Source: CAYUNA01 sp047629355 (GTDB taxonomy: Bacteria > Bacteroidota > Bacteroidia > Chitinophagales > Saprospiraceae). Taken from it: DNA of 26,075 nt. Both the position numbers and the translations under genes were made by a program. The notes beneath the pieces are model-generated. The model was given only the letters and a program-made list of their open reading frames with translations. It searched no databases and was not told the DNA's origin. Below are positions 8,073 to 15,410 of this stretch, piece after piece (position 1 is the first letter of the stretch; every line of letters starts with the position of its first letter). The stretch covers positions 1-26,075 of the forward strand of contig JBLHWU010000075.1 of the NCBI GenBank assembly GCA_047629355.1, in the 5' to 3' direction.

Positions 8073-8110
8073 AAATATGGTGATTTTGAAAATCACCATA
8101 TTTTTTTTTT
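8073..8110. terminator. Second strong terminator-like hairpin with 10-T run
   Basis: Perfect 15-bp arms (AAATATGGTGATTTT and its complement) separated by one base end in ten consecutive T. The A/T symmetry would allow termination on either strand. It backs up the katG terminator and separates katG from the DUF1826 gene. Confidence 0.75.
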
Positions 8111-8239
8111 ACAGCGCAAAAACGCCCAATCCTTCCCCCGATATCGGACATCTACAACAGGGCTTACGCAAAGGATAGAAGATGAAGTAATAATGGTATT
8201 TGTTTCACTAATCAACTAAAATAAACCTCCTAATCTATT

Positions 8240-8247
8240 TACCTTTG
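8240..8247 (+). promoter_or_regulatory. -7 element of the DUF1826 gene
   Basis: TACCTTTG matches TAnnTTTG and lies 32 nt before the start codon at 8280. A matching -33 element at the right distance is not obvious. Confidence 0.45.
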
Positions 8248-8279
8248 CCAAATAATTCAGACTTAACCAGTAATCCATT

Positions 8280-8978
8280 ATGATAGATTCAACGCCTCCC
8301 GAAAATCAAATCCACCACGTCACCAATTTCCAAGACCTCATTTCCACCCCTTTCCATGAAGCAATGAACGCGATTTGTTGGACTCGTCAACTAATTGGTG
8401 ATTTTTCTGAGATTGTTAAAAAAGTGGAACTCAACGGAAATATCGCAGAATTGAATCCAGAAGTGCTTCAGAAACTTCAGTTGAGTCAACCCGGGCAGCT
8501 TGCTCGGGAAATTCTTTTAAAGGATTGGAAGATGTTGAAAGCCCATGGCGCAGCGCCAACCCTCAATCTGATTAAGTGCTATGAGAGAGATGATGCCTAC
8601 CCGTTTTTTCCAACCGATGTTTATTCTTTTCATGTAGACCGCTCTCCTGTACCAACCGATACCTTTTTATGCACGTACTATGGCGAGTCGAGTGAAATAT
8701 TACCAAATGCACAAGCCAAACAAAAAGTGCTGATTCCCGAAATACGGGAGGAACTTAAAAAACTATATGGTGGAGCAGAGGAAGGTTTTGAATCATTTTT
8801 AAGGGAATATTTCTTTGATTTACACTACCAAGCTAAACCTAAGGCACGCCCTATTAGCTTAGGCTTAAATCATTTATGGAGGTTGGCGATTGACTATCCT
8901 GAAAGTAAAGTCCCTCCTTGCCTTCACCGTGCACCACAGGAAAAAACTGGACAGAACCGATTGTTGATGATTTGTTGA
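8280..8978 (+). CDS. DUF1826 family protein
   Basis: This 232-residue protein has no signal peptide or membrane segment, so it is probably cytoplasmic. The family assignment rests on FHVDRSPVPTDTFLCTYYG near residue 117, the NHLWRLA segment, and PPCLHRAPQ with NRLLMIC at the C-terminus, as recalled for DUF1826; its biochemical function is not established. The spacing of His118-x-Asp120, His216 and Arg227 (11 residues after the His) is the pattern of Fe(II)/2-oxoglutarate oxygenases, which suggests a cupin-like metal site; this is inference. In some proteobacteria, as recalled, members sit near zinc-starvation genes, but no zinc genes are adjacent here. It has its own -7 element and appears monocistronic. 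The two-hairpin repeat copy b follows 26 nt after the stop. Confidence 0.75.
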   Translation: MIDSTPPENQIHHVTNFQDLISTPFHEAMNAICWTRQLIGDFSEIVKKVELNGNIAELNPEVLQKLQLSQPGQLAREILLKDWKMLKAHGAAPTLNLIKCYERDDAYPFFPTDVYSFHVDRSPVPTDTFLCTYYGESSEILPNAQAKQKVLIPEIREELKKLYGGAEEGFESFLREYFFDLHYQAKPKARPISLGLNHLWRLAIDYPESKVPPCLHRAPQEKTGQNRLLMIC

Positions 8979-9004
8979 ATACAAATTAATTGGTTTAATC
9001 TTTC

Positions 9005-9160
9005 AGAAGCGAGAAAATTGTAAGATTTTCGAACTTCAAAAAAAACAGTGCGCATTGCCTGCGGCAATGCGAGTGTGCTTGTTAAGGGATAAAAACGGTT
9101 TATAAAAACCGTTTTTACCCCTTAAAATCCCCTTGTAAAAATGCAATGAAATTTACTTTA
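9005..9160 (+). repeat. Two-hairpin intergenic repeat, copy b
   Basis: Very similar to copy a over most of its length: GAAAATTGTAAGATTTTC, the hairpin CGCATTGCC-TGC-GGCAATGCG, a long hairpin (TTAAGGGATAAAAACGGT pairing with ACCGTTTTTACCCCTTAA) and the trailer CCCCTTGTAAAAATGCAATG. The left terminal repeat seen in copy a is not recognisable. Confidence 0.75.
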
Positions 9161-9249
9161 GTATGCCGCCAAAAATTCAATTTAGTGCCAATCCAAATTA
9201 AGATTCCTTCTCTAAAATTCATCTAAATAAGGCAACTTCGAAAAGAATT

Positions 9250-9277
9250 GATGTTACCCCAATAATTAGGGACGTTG
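9250..9277. repeat. Degenerate solo end of the MITE 3 type
   Basis: GATGTTACCCCAATAAT followed by TAGGGACGTT resembles the right end of the element at 22734-22897, which runs from GATGTTTTC through TTACCCCAATAAATAG to the CACGTACTT end. No partner end was found nearby. The remaining DNA at 9161-9370 shows nothing else. Confidence 0.3.
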
Positions 9278-9375
9278 GCTAAGACAATAATTCTTACCAA
9301 CCATGCCAAAAAATATCGTCTAAAAATATTTCCTGATTAATTAGTACGTGTTACTTAACTCACATTCTGTTTCTT

Positions 9376-9383
9376 TATCTTTG
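9376..9383 (+). promoter_or_regulatory. -7 element of the hybrid two-component gene
   Basis: TATCTTTG fits TAnnTTTG and is 105 nt upstream of the TTG start at 9488. Transcription would start just before or within the 16-bp tandem repeat at 9390-9469. No convincing -33 element was found. Confidence 0.4.
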
Positions 9384-9389
9384 CTGATT

Positions 9390-9469
9390 CAACCACCATA
9401 TCAAACAACCACCATATCAAACAATCACCATATCAAACAATCACCATATCAAACAATCATCATTTTCAA
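9390..9469 (+). repeat. Tandem repeat, five units of 16 bp
   Basis: Two units of CAACCACCATATCAAA, two of CAATCACCATATCAAA and one degenerate unit, CAATCATCATTTTCAA, run head to tail. The array ends 18 nt before the start codon of the hybrid two-component gene, in its presumed leader. The unit length is not a multiple of three and the array contains stops, so it is not coding. Copy number could vary by slippage. Confidence 0.85.
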
Positions 9470-10182
9470 TAAACACAATTCACTTTCTTGAAAGTCACAC
9501 TTTACATCTTCCTGCTTTTATCTTTCCAACTATCAAATGCTCAGAAGTATTTGATAGATGTGGAATTTTACAATCATGAAAATGGGTTGGCGGGCAAGTA
9601 TGCAAATTGTAGTTTTAAGGACAGTCGAGGTATCTTTTGGATTGGGACACAGTTTGGATTAAGTCGATTTGATGGGCGAGATTTTCTAAATTTCAGAGAG
9701 AATACGGGATTGCCATTCAATCAAGTAATGGAAATTCAAGAAGATTCGGAAGGCTGGTTGTGGCTGTTTCGCAATTGCCAACTCAAATCAAATTGTATTC
9801 GAGAATTGGCTTTTTTCATAGCGTCACCCATGAGGTTCATACTTTTGAAGAGCATTTCAAAAAGGAGTTAAATCTTTCGCCAAAAGACATCGAAAGCATT
9901 ATTCAAAAGGAGAATGGCGATATTTTTTTCAGTGCCAACAAGAAGGTTTACCAGTAATCGGCAGGTGCAGTTGTCAAAGAAATTCATTTTGCTCATTTAA
10001 GTGCTACTCCTCATTTAATTGCCACGGTTAAGGAGGATAAAATTGCGGCATGGCATCATCTAGACAACAGGGAAAATGAATATTTTGTATCCTATTTTGT
10101 CTTTGACAAGGATGCAAAAACGACTTATTCACAACCGATTAATTCCTACACTAAAGAAAGAACGAATACTCGATTAAGGCTT

Positions 10183-11865
10183 TTGGGAGTCGATGAAAAG
10201 GGAAAGAAAATTATTGATGCGCGGCAGCCAAGTAAGGAGTTATCTATTCCTCGGTTCGTTGTTTTAGGCAATGGAATGCTGTCCAAAAACATCAATCAAT
10301 CAACGGATTTCCCGAAAAACGCAGCTGCTTACACCAATCCACTTCAACCGACACCATTTATTCATCAGGATAAATCCAGTGCACCGATATTTTTGGAGGA
10401 GTTAACCCATGATTTCGTTCAGCATTTTCTAGATTTAGAAACTCAAAAAACCATTCGGAAATTTCAATTTTATGAAGACAATATTGTTTGGGCTTGCGGA
10501 AGACAAGGAGCTTATCGGTTTCAAATAAAACCATCTCGCTTTGACCGGGTATTGTACCGCCCTTATTCTGAGCAAGACAATACACTTCAAAACATTGCCA
10601 GAGGAATTATTTCATTGGGGAACAATGAATTTTTAGCCACGACAAACGATGAAATTCATAAAATAAATCTTAGAAACCAGCATACCAATTTAAAAATATC
10701 AGCAGATAAACAGCTGATGCCTTTTGCGTTAACGAAAGTCCGTCAAAATGATTATTGGGGCTGTCGAAATGAGAAATTATTTCGGTTAAAAAAAGTCAAG
10801 GATACTTTTCAAATGGAAGTAAGGGATTTAAATAGCCAATATAACCTTCCTAAAACCTTGTCTCAATGTTACGCAAATGAACGATTGTGGTTAGGTACGG
10901 ACAAGGGTTTGCATTATCTTGATTTCAACCAAAAGGAGTTTTTTAAATATGAAAAATACAATGGATCTGAGGAACTAAAAGAGCTGTTGATTTCCCATAT
11001 TTTTGAGGAAACAAAGGACAAAATCTGGTTATGCACCACCGGAGAATTGTATTTTTTTTCACCCGAAAAAGGCATAATAGAGCGGTATTGGGATGGAGGC
11101 GAAGGACGATTTAAATTACCGGTCAGCTCTATTTATCATTTGCACCCTGCCCGTGAAGGTGGTTGGTGGTTAGCGGCTCGAAAAGGTTTGGTGTACTGGA
11201 ATCCTGCTCAAAAGGAAACCCGTCACTATACTGTCGCGGATGGCTTGGCTTCCAATGAAATTTTGGCGGTACATGAAGACGATTTTGGATTTGTTTGGTT
11301 GGTAACCAATGCGGGCTTAATTCAATTTCAAGTAGCCACGGGACAATCGAAAGTCTGGAAGGAAACCGATGGCATTAGCTCGGTTGATTTCGAACCGCAT
11401 AGCTATTTAGCACAAAACGACGGTACGGTTTGGTTTGGCACGACGAATGGTTATACGGTGTTCAATACCAACGATTTCAAGGATATTGACCTAGATGCTC
11501 GCCCAAATATTCCTATCAATATTCTAGATTACGAGCAATTTTCTATTGAAACGAAACAACTAGAAAATCGGACACAAGAGTTAATTCTTAACCCCGAAAT
11601 CACTTTGCAGCCTGGAGAAAAATTATTCAATATTCGAGTCGCGTTGGCCGATTATGTGAGTGGAAGGGAAGCAAAATATGCTTATCGCATCAAGGGCGTA
11701 TTTGATTTATGGCAAGAAGGGAAGGGAAACTTGATTCGCATCAGCGGTTTACCTTATGGAAAACATCAATTAGAGATTCGGGAAAAACTGACCAGTGGAC
11801 AATATTCTGCTCAGGAAATCAGCATTCCAATTTTCGTTTTGAAACCACTTTATTTACAAAATTAG
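10183..11865 (+). CDS. HTCS fragment: beta-propeller sensor and Y_Y_Y domain
   Basis: This is the longest piece of the broken HTCS sensor. The frame is open from 9958, directly after the TAA at 9955, but has no ATG until later; GTG 10183 (residues GVDEKGKK) is only a nominal start. Propeller repeats are visible as ERLWLGTDKGLHYLD, WWLAARKGLVYW, GFVWLVTNAGLIQF and GTVWFGTTNGYTVF. The Y_Y_Y region ends with AQEISIPIFVLKPLYLQN before TAG 11863. On its own it lacks both signal peptide and membrane anchor, so it is unlikely to work as a sensor. Confidence 0.6.
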   Translation: MGVDEKGKKIIDARQPSKELSIPRFVVLGNGMLSKNINQSTDFPKNAAAYTNPLQPTPFIHQDKSSAPIFLEELTHDFVQHFLDLETQKTIRKFQFYEDNIVWACGRQGAYRFQIKPSRFDRVLYRPYSEQDNTLQNIARGIISLGNNEFLATTNDEIHKINLRNQHTNLKISADKQLMPFALTKVRQNDYWGCRNEKLFRLKKVKDTFQMEVRDLNSQYNLPKTLSQCYANERLWLGTDKGLHYLDFNQKEFFKYEKYNGSEELKELLISHIFEETKDKIWLCTTGELYFFSPEKGIIERYWDGGEGRFKLPVSSIYHLHPAREGGWWLAARKGLVYWNPAQKETRHYTVADGLASNEILAVHEDDFGFVWLVTNAGLIQFQVATGQSKVWKETDGISSVDFEPHSYLAQNDGTVWFGTTNGYTVFNTNDFKDIDLDARPNIPINILDYEQFSIETKQLENRTQELILNPEITLQPGEKLFNIRVALADYVSGREAKYAYRIKGVFDLWQEGKGNLIRISGLPYGKHQLEIREKLTSGQYSAQEISIPIFVLKPLYLQN

Positions 11866-11898
11866 TTTATCATTTTCGTCGTTCTTTTATTTCTTGGA

Positions 11899-13572
11899 AT
11901 GATGCTATTCGGATATTTATGGCGCGTTCGGCGATTAATGAAGCGGCAGAAAAAATTGGAATCCGAGGTAGAAAATAGAACGAAAGTCATCACCCGACAA
12001 ACCAAAGAACTACAGCAATTAGACCAGTTAAAAAGTCGATTTTTCGCCAATGTCTCTCACGAACTCCGCACGCCGCTGACCTTAATGTTGGGTCCGACGA
12101 ATAGCTTGCGGAATCGGAGTTATCTTCCAGAAAAGGACAAAAAACTGCTCGAATATGTTTACAAAAGCGCAAAGCAGTTGCTGAATTTGGTAAACGAAAT
12201 TTTAGACTTATCCAAACTGGAAAGCAATCGGTTGGAACTTCAAGAAAGTGTCGTCAATTTCCATAATTTTTTAGCGCCCTTGGTTAGTCAATTCAAGTCT
12301 TATGGAGATAGTGAAAACGTTCATTTCTCATTTATCAATGAGGTTAAACAACCTTATCTAATTTCCATAGATACCGATAAGTTTACTAAAATCATCAACA
12401 ACTTTTCATCAAATGCTTTGAAATTTACGCCAAAAAATAGCAAAGTAACCCTGCGGTTAATAGAAAAAAATACCACCTTTTTAATTGGCGTGGAAGACAG
12501 CGGTTCGGGGATTCACCCAGATGATTTGCCTTCTATTTTCAATCGGTTTTTCCAATCCAAACAGCCAGATGCCATCATTCAGGGTGGAACGGGTATTGGT
12601 TTATCTTTGTGCAAAGAATTGGCAGAAGTGCTGAATGGACGAGTTTGGGCAGCAAGTGAATTAGGGAAAGGCAGCACGTTTTATTTTGAATTTCCTAAAA
12701 AAGAAGCAGCGGTTCCTCTTCCTGTTATTGAAAACCAACAGCCTATTGAAAAGAAGGAGGAGGCTAGAATTTCTACTATTCCTTTTGTAAAATCTATCGA
12801 AAATACGGTAGAAAAAACAACCATTCTCATCGTAGAAGACAATCGAGAATTGCGTAGTTATTTAAAAAGCATTACCGAAGAAAGCTATGAAGTATTGACG
12901 GCAGAAAACGGTAAAATCGCTTTGAAAATACTCGCCAAACAGCCCGTCAATTTTATTATTTCTGACTTAATGATGCCGATTATGGATGGGTTTCAATTAT
13001 TAGAAACCGTAAAAAGTAAAGACCATTTGCGGCATCTTCCTGTCATTATGCTCACCGCTCGAACGGATGCAAAAGTAAAGTTACGCGCCTTACGAATTGG
13101 CGTTGATGATTATATTGTGAAGCCATTTCAAGAAGAGGAATTGCTTACCAGAATTGCCAATTTATTACGAAATTACCGAGTCCGCACTTCTTTAACCGAG
13201 GTGGTCACACCAGCATTAGCAGAAAACACGCTTTCTATTTCAACTATTTCTGATGAAGAATTACAATGGCTACAATCGGCAGAAGCAACCGTTTTAAAAT
13301 ACCTAAACGATTACCGTCTCAATATTGATTTTTTAGCAGAACAATTGACCGTCAGCCGTAGTACCTTCAAAAGAAAAATCAAACAACTCACGGGATTATC
13401 TGCCAACGAATATTTAAACGAAATACGATTCGACAAAGCTCGGGAATTAATGGAAAATCTTGCCATTACTTCCGTCAAAGCGGCGGCTGGTCAAGTTGGG
13501 ATGAAAGATGTCAAATACTTTTCTAAGCAATTTAAGAAAAGGTTTGGGAAGTCTCCTTCGGATTATTTTTAG
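11899..13572 (+). CDS. HTCS fragment: histidine kinase, receiver and AraC DNA-binding domains
   Basis: This 557-residue ORF keeps all cytoplasmic signalling parts: HisKA (His codon at 12058-12060), HATPase, receiver (Asp codon at 12964-12966; also LIVEDN and DDYIVKPF) and an AraC-type helix-turn-helix (LSANEYLNEIRFDKARELMEN region). ATG 11899 falls in the middle of the original membrane segment, so translation from it would leave only MMLFGYLW of the anchor. If expressed, it might be a constitutive or uncoupled regulator. TAG 11863-11865 lies exactly between the periplasmic sensor and the membrane segment and in the same frame as both. Confidence 0.7.
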   Translation: MMLFGYLWRVRRLMKRQKKLESEVENRTKVITRQTKELQQLDQLKSRFFANVSHELRTPLTLMLGPTNSLRNRSYLPEKDKKLLEYVYKSAKQLLNLVNEILDLSKLESNRLELQESVVNFHNFLAPLVSQFKSYGDSENVHFSFINEVKQPYLISIDTDKFTKIINNFSSNALKFTPKNSKVTLRLIEKNTTFLIGVEDSGSGIHPDDLPSIFNRFFQSKQPDAIIQGGTGIGLSLCKELAEVLNGRVWAASELGKGSTFYFEFPKKEAAVPLPVIENQQPIEKKEEARISTIPFVKSIENTVEKTTILIVEDNRELRSYLKSITEESYEVLTAENGKIALKILAKQPVNFIISDLMMPIMDGFQLLETVKSKDHLRHLPVIMLTARTDAKVKLRALRIGVDDYIVKPFQEEELLTRIANLLRNYRVRTSLTEVVTPALAENTLSISTISDEELQWLQSAEATVLKYLNDYRLNIDFLAEQLTVSRSTFKRKIKQLTGLSANEYLNEIRFDKARELMENLAITSVKAAAGQVGMKDVKYFSKQFKKRFGKSPSDYF

Positions 13573-13680
13573 GTGCTTTTTTGTTCTGCTGACTCCGCAT
13601 CTGTGCAACAAGCAGGGAACTTTGTCCGAAAACCTCAGAATTGATTATTAATATTTATAATTTTTGATAAAATATTAGGC

Positions 13681-13702
13681 AAAGAATCGTGTATGATTCT
13701 TT
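13681..13702. repeat. Short hairpin after the HTCS gene
   Basis: AAAGAATC and GATTCTTT form a perfect 8-bp stem around GTGTAT. There is no T-run directly after it, so terminator function is doubtful. The stretch 13573-13860 shows nothing else. Confidence 0.35.
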
Positions 13703-13863
13703 ACTAATTCAACGTTTTTACTAAAATGACTTACAGACTAATTGATTTTAATTTACATTACCTGCCCATCTCCTATTAAATTCCCTACCCAATTTCAACC
13801 TTTCTCCCTGTATAAGCCAATTCCCCTCCAAAATAAACCATTCTTCCCCCCTCATTGACCTGA

Positions 13864-13891
13864 TTGTCACCTATTAGCTCCCCTAACTTTG
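13864..13891 (+). promoter_or_regulatory. Promoter of the YHYH/sulfatase/peroxidase region
   Basis: TTG (13864-13866), a 17-bp spacer and TAACTTTG (13884-13891) match the Bacteroidota promoter consensus. Transcription would start near 13898, giving a leader of about 360 nt before the YHYH start at 14258. A perfect palindrome (13920-13933) and the shared leader motif (13972) lie inside this leader. Confidence 0.6.
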
Positions 13892-13919
13892 CCCCATCGT
13901 TTTTAAAAAATTAGCTCAA

Positions 13920-13933
13920 TCATTTGCAAATGA
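13920..13933. promoter_or_regulatory. Perfect 14-bp palindrome just downstream of the promoter
   Basis: TCATTTGCAAATGA is fully self-complementary and lies about 22 nt after the expected transcription start. That position would suit a dimeric repressor. It could also be a site for the AraC-type output domain of the HTCS, but AraC sites are more often direct repeats. Confidence 0.3.
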
Positions 13934-13971
13934 CTTCTTTACTGAATGGAGACTCATTGTTCATCTGATAA

Positions 13972-13989
13972 GTAACTCGTGGCAATTAA
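13972..13989 (+). promoter_or_regulatory. Second copy of the shared leader motif
   Basis: GTAACTCGTGGCAATTAA differs by one base from the motif at 240-257. The bases just before it, CATCTGATAAGTAA (13962-13975), recur exactly at 18957-18970 upstream of the S41 peptidase gene. Function unknown. Confidence 0.4.
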
Positions 13990-14021
13990 ATCAAATACGA
14001 AAAGTACAGAACGTAAATTAA

Positions 14022-14162
14022 ATGATTCAACATCGCTTTAAAAGATTCCCTTCACATTCAAATTTACCGCAATCAGAAGGTGACTTAAACCTTCCAGCCA
14101 AACCTTATAATTATGAAAGCATCGATTTTCCCAAACACCCGGTGACAAATGAAACTGGTTAA
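14022..14162 (+). pseudogene. 46-codon ORF, probable relic of a di-heme peroxidase N-terminus
   Basis: The ORF starts at ATG directly after an in-frame TAA and ends at TAA 14160. Its middle, LNLPAKPYNYESIDFPKH, parallels LPATPYDYSTLNLPTHF near residues 32-48 of the di-heme peroxidase at 16931 (shared pattern LPA-x-PY-[DN]-Y-x(4)-[LF]-P-x-H), and it ends in PVTNETG. There is no signal peptide and no CxxCH, so it is not a functional peroxidase. It may be the remains of a second peroxidase copy, or a small leader ORF. Confidence 0.4.
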
Positions 14163-14178
14163 TTTCAACTTTCCATAA

Positions 14179-14200
14179 ACCCATTTAAAATTAAATGGGT
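14179..14200. repeat. Hairpin overlapping an upstream ATG
   Basis: ACCCATTTAA and TTAAATGGGT form perfect 10-bp arms with two bases between. The ATG at 14195, which would extend the YHYH ORF by 21 codons, lies inside the right arm. This favours the downstream start at 14258. Confidence 0.5.
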
Positions 14201-14257
14201 CAACTAAACCTTTTGATTTTTACTAGGTCTATAAAAAAACATAAAAAATTTATAATT

Positions 14258-15199
14258 ATGAATTATAATAAGAACCACCCTACAAGAATATTTAGTCTAT
14301 TCTTTCTGCTCATTGGTTTACTTACAATTATCAGTTGTAGTGATTCGGATATGGACCCAACCATACCAGAAGTAATACCCGAAACAGCTGACTTGACGAG
14401 TTTACCCTTTGGAGGTCCTTTAATTTTGCGTAGAGACCAAGGAGATATGCAACCAGATTTTGGGTTCTTGTGGCTCTGTGGCGTACCCCAAAACGGTGCT
14501 GGAAATGATGATGCAAGTGACTGGACGAACCCTGACGGCACCTGGGATTATACTCGAAAGCCATTTGTGGAAGGTAGTGTTGATTGGATAAGTGAATTTG
14601 AAGTTGCCCTCGACGGCAACGGTAATCGGATCATCACTGGAAATGCTTTGCCAGACCATCCTACTGGTGTTTTTCCAATCGACCCAAATAGTGTTGCCTA
14701 CCAATACGACCGCAATATGAACGAAATATTGGCTCGTGAAATCCTATTTGAATTTCCTGCCATTCCAGAAGCGGCAGAGGAACCCAGCTGTGTTACCTAT
14801 GGAGCCGCTGGCATTTCATTGACGGGTAGCGTGATATACCATGGTGCATCAACGCTTGGCAACGATGCGGCTGCTCATGAACTTTTAGACAGCTATGGAG
14901 GTCACTCGGACGGAACAAATACCTATCATTATCACTATCCTGCTCAAGATTTACAAGACCATATTCACCCTGATGCAGAGGAAGGACATTCGGGACTGAT
15001 GGGATATGTAATCGACGGGTTTGGTATTTACGGACCACACGGCGAAGATGGCGAACTGCTCTCGTCCGCAGACTTGGATGAATGCCACGGTCATACGCAT
15101 CCAGTACTTTGGGATGGTGAAATGATAGATTTATACCATTACCACTGGACGTATGATTTCCCCTATAATATTGGCTGTTTTAAGGGAACGCCAAATTAG
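14258..15199 (+). CDS. YHYH-domain lipoprotein
   Basis: This 313-residue protein is predicted to be a periplasm-facing or surface lipoprotein. ATG 14258 is chosen because it gives a clean lipoprotein signal (MNYNKNHPTRIFSLFFLLIG..., lipobox I-I-S-C27 followed by SDSD). A longer reading from ATG 14195 would put 21 charged residues before the signal. Two YHYH motifs are present, NTYHYHYP with Tyr223-His226 and DLYHYHW with Tyr293-His296. Further His-rich stretches are DHIHPDAEEGH and CHGHTHP, and the Cys at 194, 283 and 308 are candidates for disulphides or metal binding. Function of the YHYH family (PF14240) is not established; the His/Tyr density suggests metal binding. Neighbours are a sulfatase-like lipoprotein and a di-heme peroxidase, both also exported. 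Confidence 0.85.
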   Translation: MNYNKNHPTRIFSLFFLLIGLLTIISCSDSDMDPTIPEVIPETADLTSLPFGGPLILRRDQGDMQPDFGFLWLCGVPQNGAGNDDASDWTNPDGTWDYTRKPFVEGSVDWISEFEVALDGNGNRIITGNALPDHPTGVFPIDPNSVAYQYDRNMNEILAREILFEFPAIPEAAEEPSCVTYGAAGISLTGSVIYHGASTLGNDAAAHELLDSYGGHSDGTNTYHYHYPAQDLQDHIHPDAEEGHSGLMGYVIDGFGIYGPHGEDGELLSSADLDECHGHTHPVLWDGEMIDLYHYHWTYDFPYNIGCFKGTPN

Positions 15200-15240
15200 A
15201 ATTCATGCGTTTATTTATTTTTAAACAAGAGGAGTTTAAG

Positions 15241-15340
15241 TATAAAAAATCCCGTGACTCTCAATAGAGCTTGGAAGTTCGAGAAACCTCCAAGCTCAGA
15301 AAACCCTGATGGTTGAAAGTTTCGCAGAAGCTCCAACCAT
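15241..15340 (-). mobile_element. Truncated copy of MITE-like element H, opposite orientation
   Basis: From AAATCCCGTG onward the segment contains CAATAGAGCTTGG, the hairpin GAGCTTGG...CCAAGCTC and the second hairpin GGTTGAAAGTT...AAGCTCCAACC, in the order expected for the reverse of 5133-5271. One terminal repeat is lost. It occupies most of the gap between the YHYH and sulfatase genes. Confidence 0.55.
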
Positions 15341-15410
15341 TATTTAAAACAACATTTTACGGAATTTATAAAAAAACCATAACCTGACTTTAACAAAGTA
15401 AACACAAAAA

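Larger units (their letters stand above)
9488..13572 (+). pseudogene. Hybrid two-component sensor/regulator (HTCS), disrupted by one frameshift and two in-frame stops
   Basis: Read with one base restored, the locus encodes 1361 residues, the usual HTCS length. The order is: TTG start and signal peptide (1-19, ending SNAQ), beta-propeller ligand repeats (about 20-700), Y_Y_Y domain (about 725-785), membrane segment FIIFVVLLFLGMMLFGYLW (794-812), HisKA with phospho-His858 in FANVSHELRTPL, HATPase (NNFSSNALKFTP, DSGSGIHPDD, GGTGIGLSL), receiver domain with phospho-Asp1160 in ISDLMMPIMDGF, and a C-terminal AraC-type helix-turn-helix. Three lesions are visible: a one-base loss around 9767-9780 where the reading moves to another frame, TAA at 9955-9957 and TAG at 11863-11865. 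All other sequence stays open in the same frame, so decay is recent, or the lesions are sequencing errors or read through. In other Bacteroidota such proteins sense glycans and control adjacent catabolic genes; the YHYH/sulfatase/peroxidase genes downstream are the obvious candidate targets. Confidence 0.85.

Noticed and set aside
8073..8103. The 15-bp inverted repeat as a mobile element end or operator
   Set aside because: The ten-T run directly after it and its place after katG make a terminator the simpler reading.
8016..8219. 67-codon ORF after katG
   Set aside because: It runs through two strong terminator hairpins and the T-run at 8101-8110, and its product resembles no known protein.
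14195..14257. Upstream ATG extending the YHYH protein by 21 residues
   Set aside because: It sits inside a perfect hairpin and would place a charged stretch before a clean lipoprotein signal that starts at ATG 14258.
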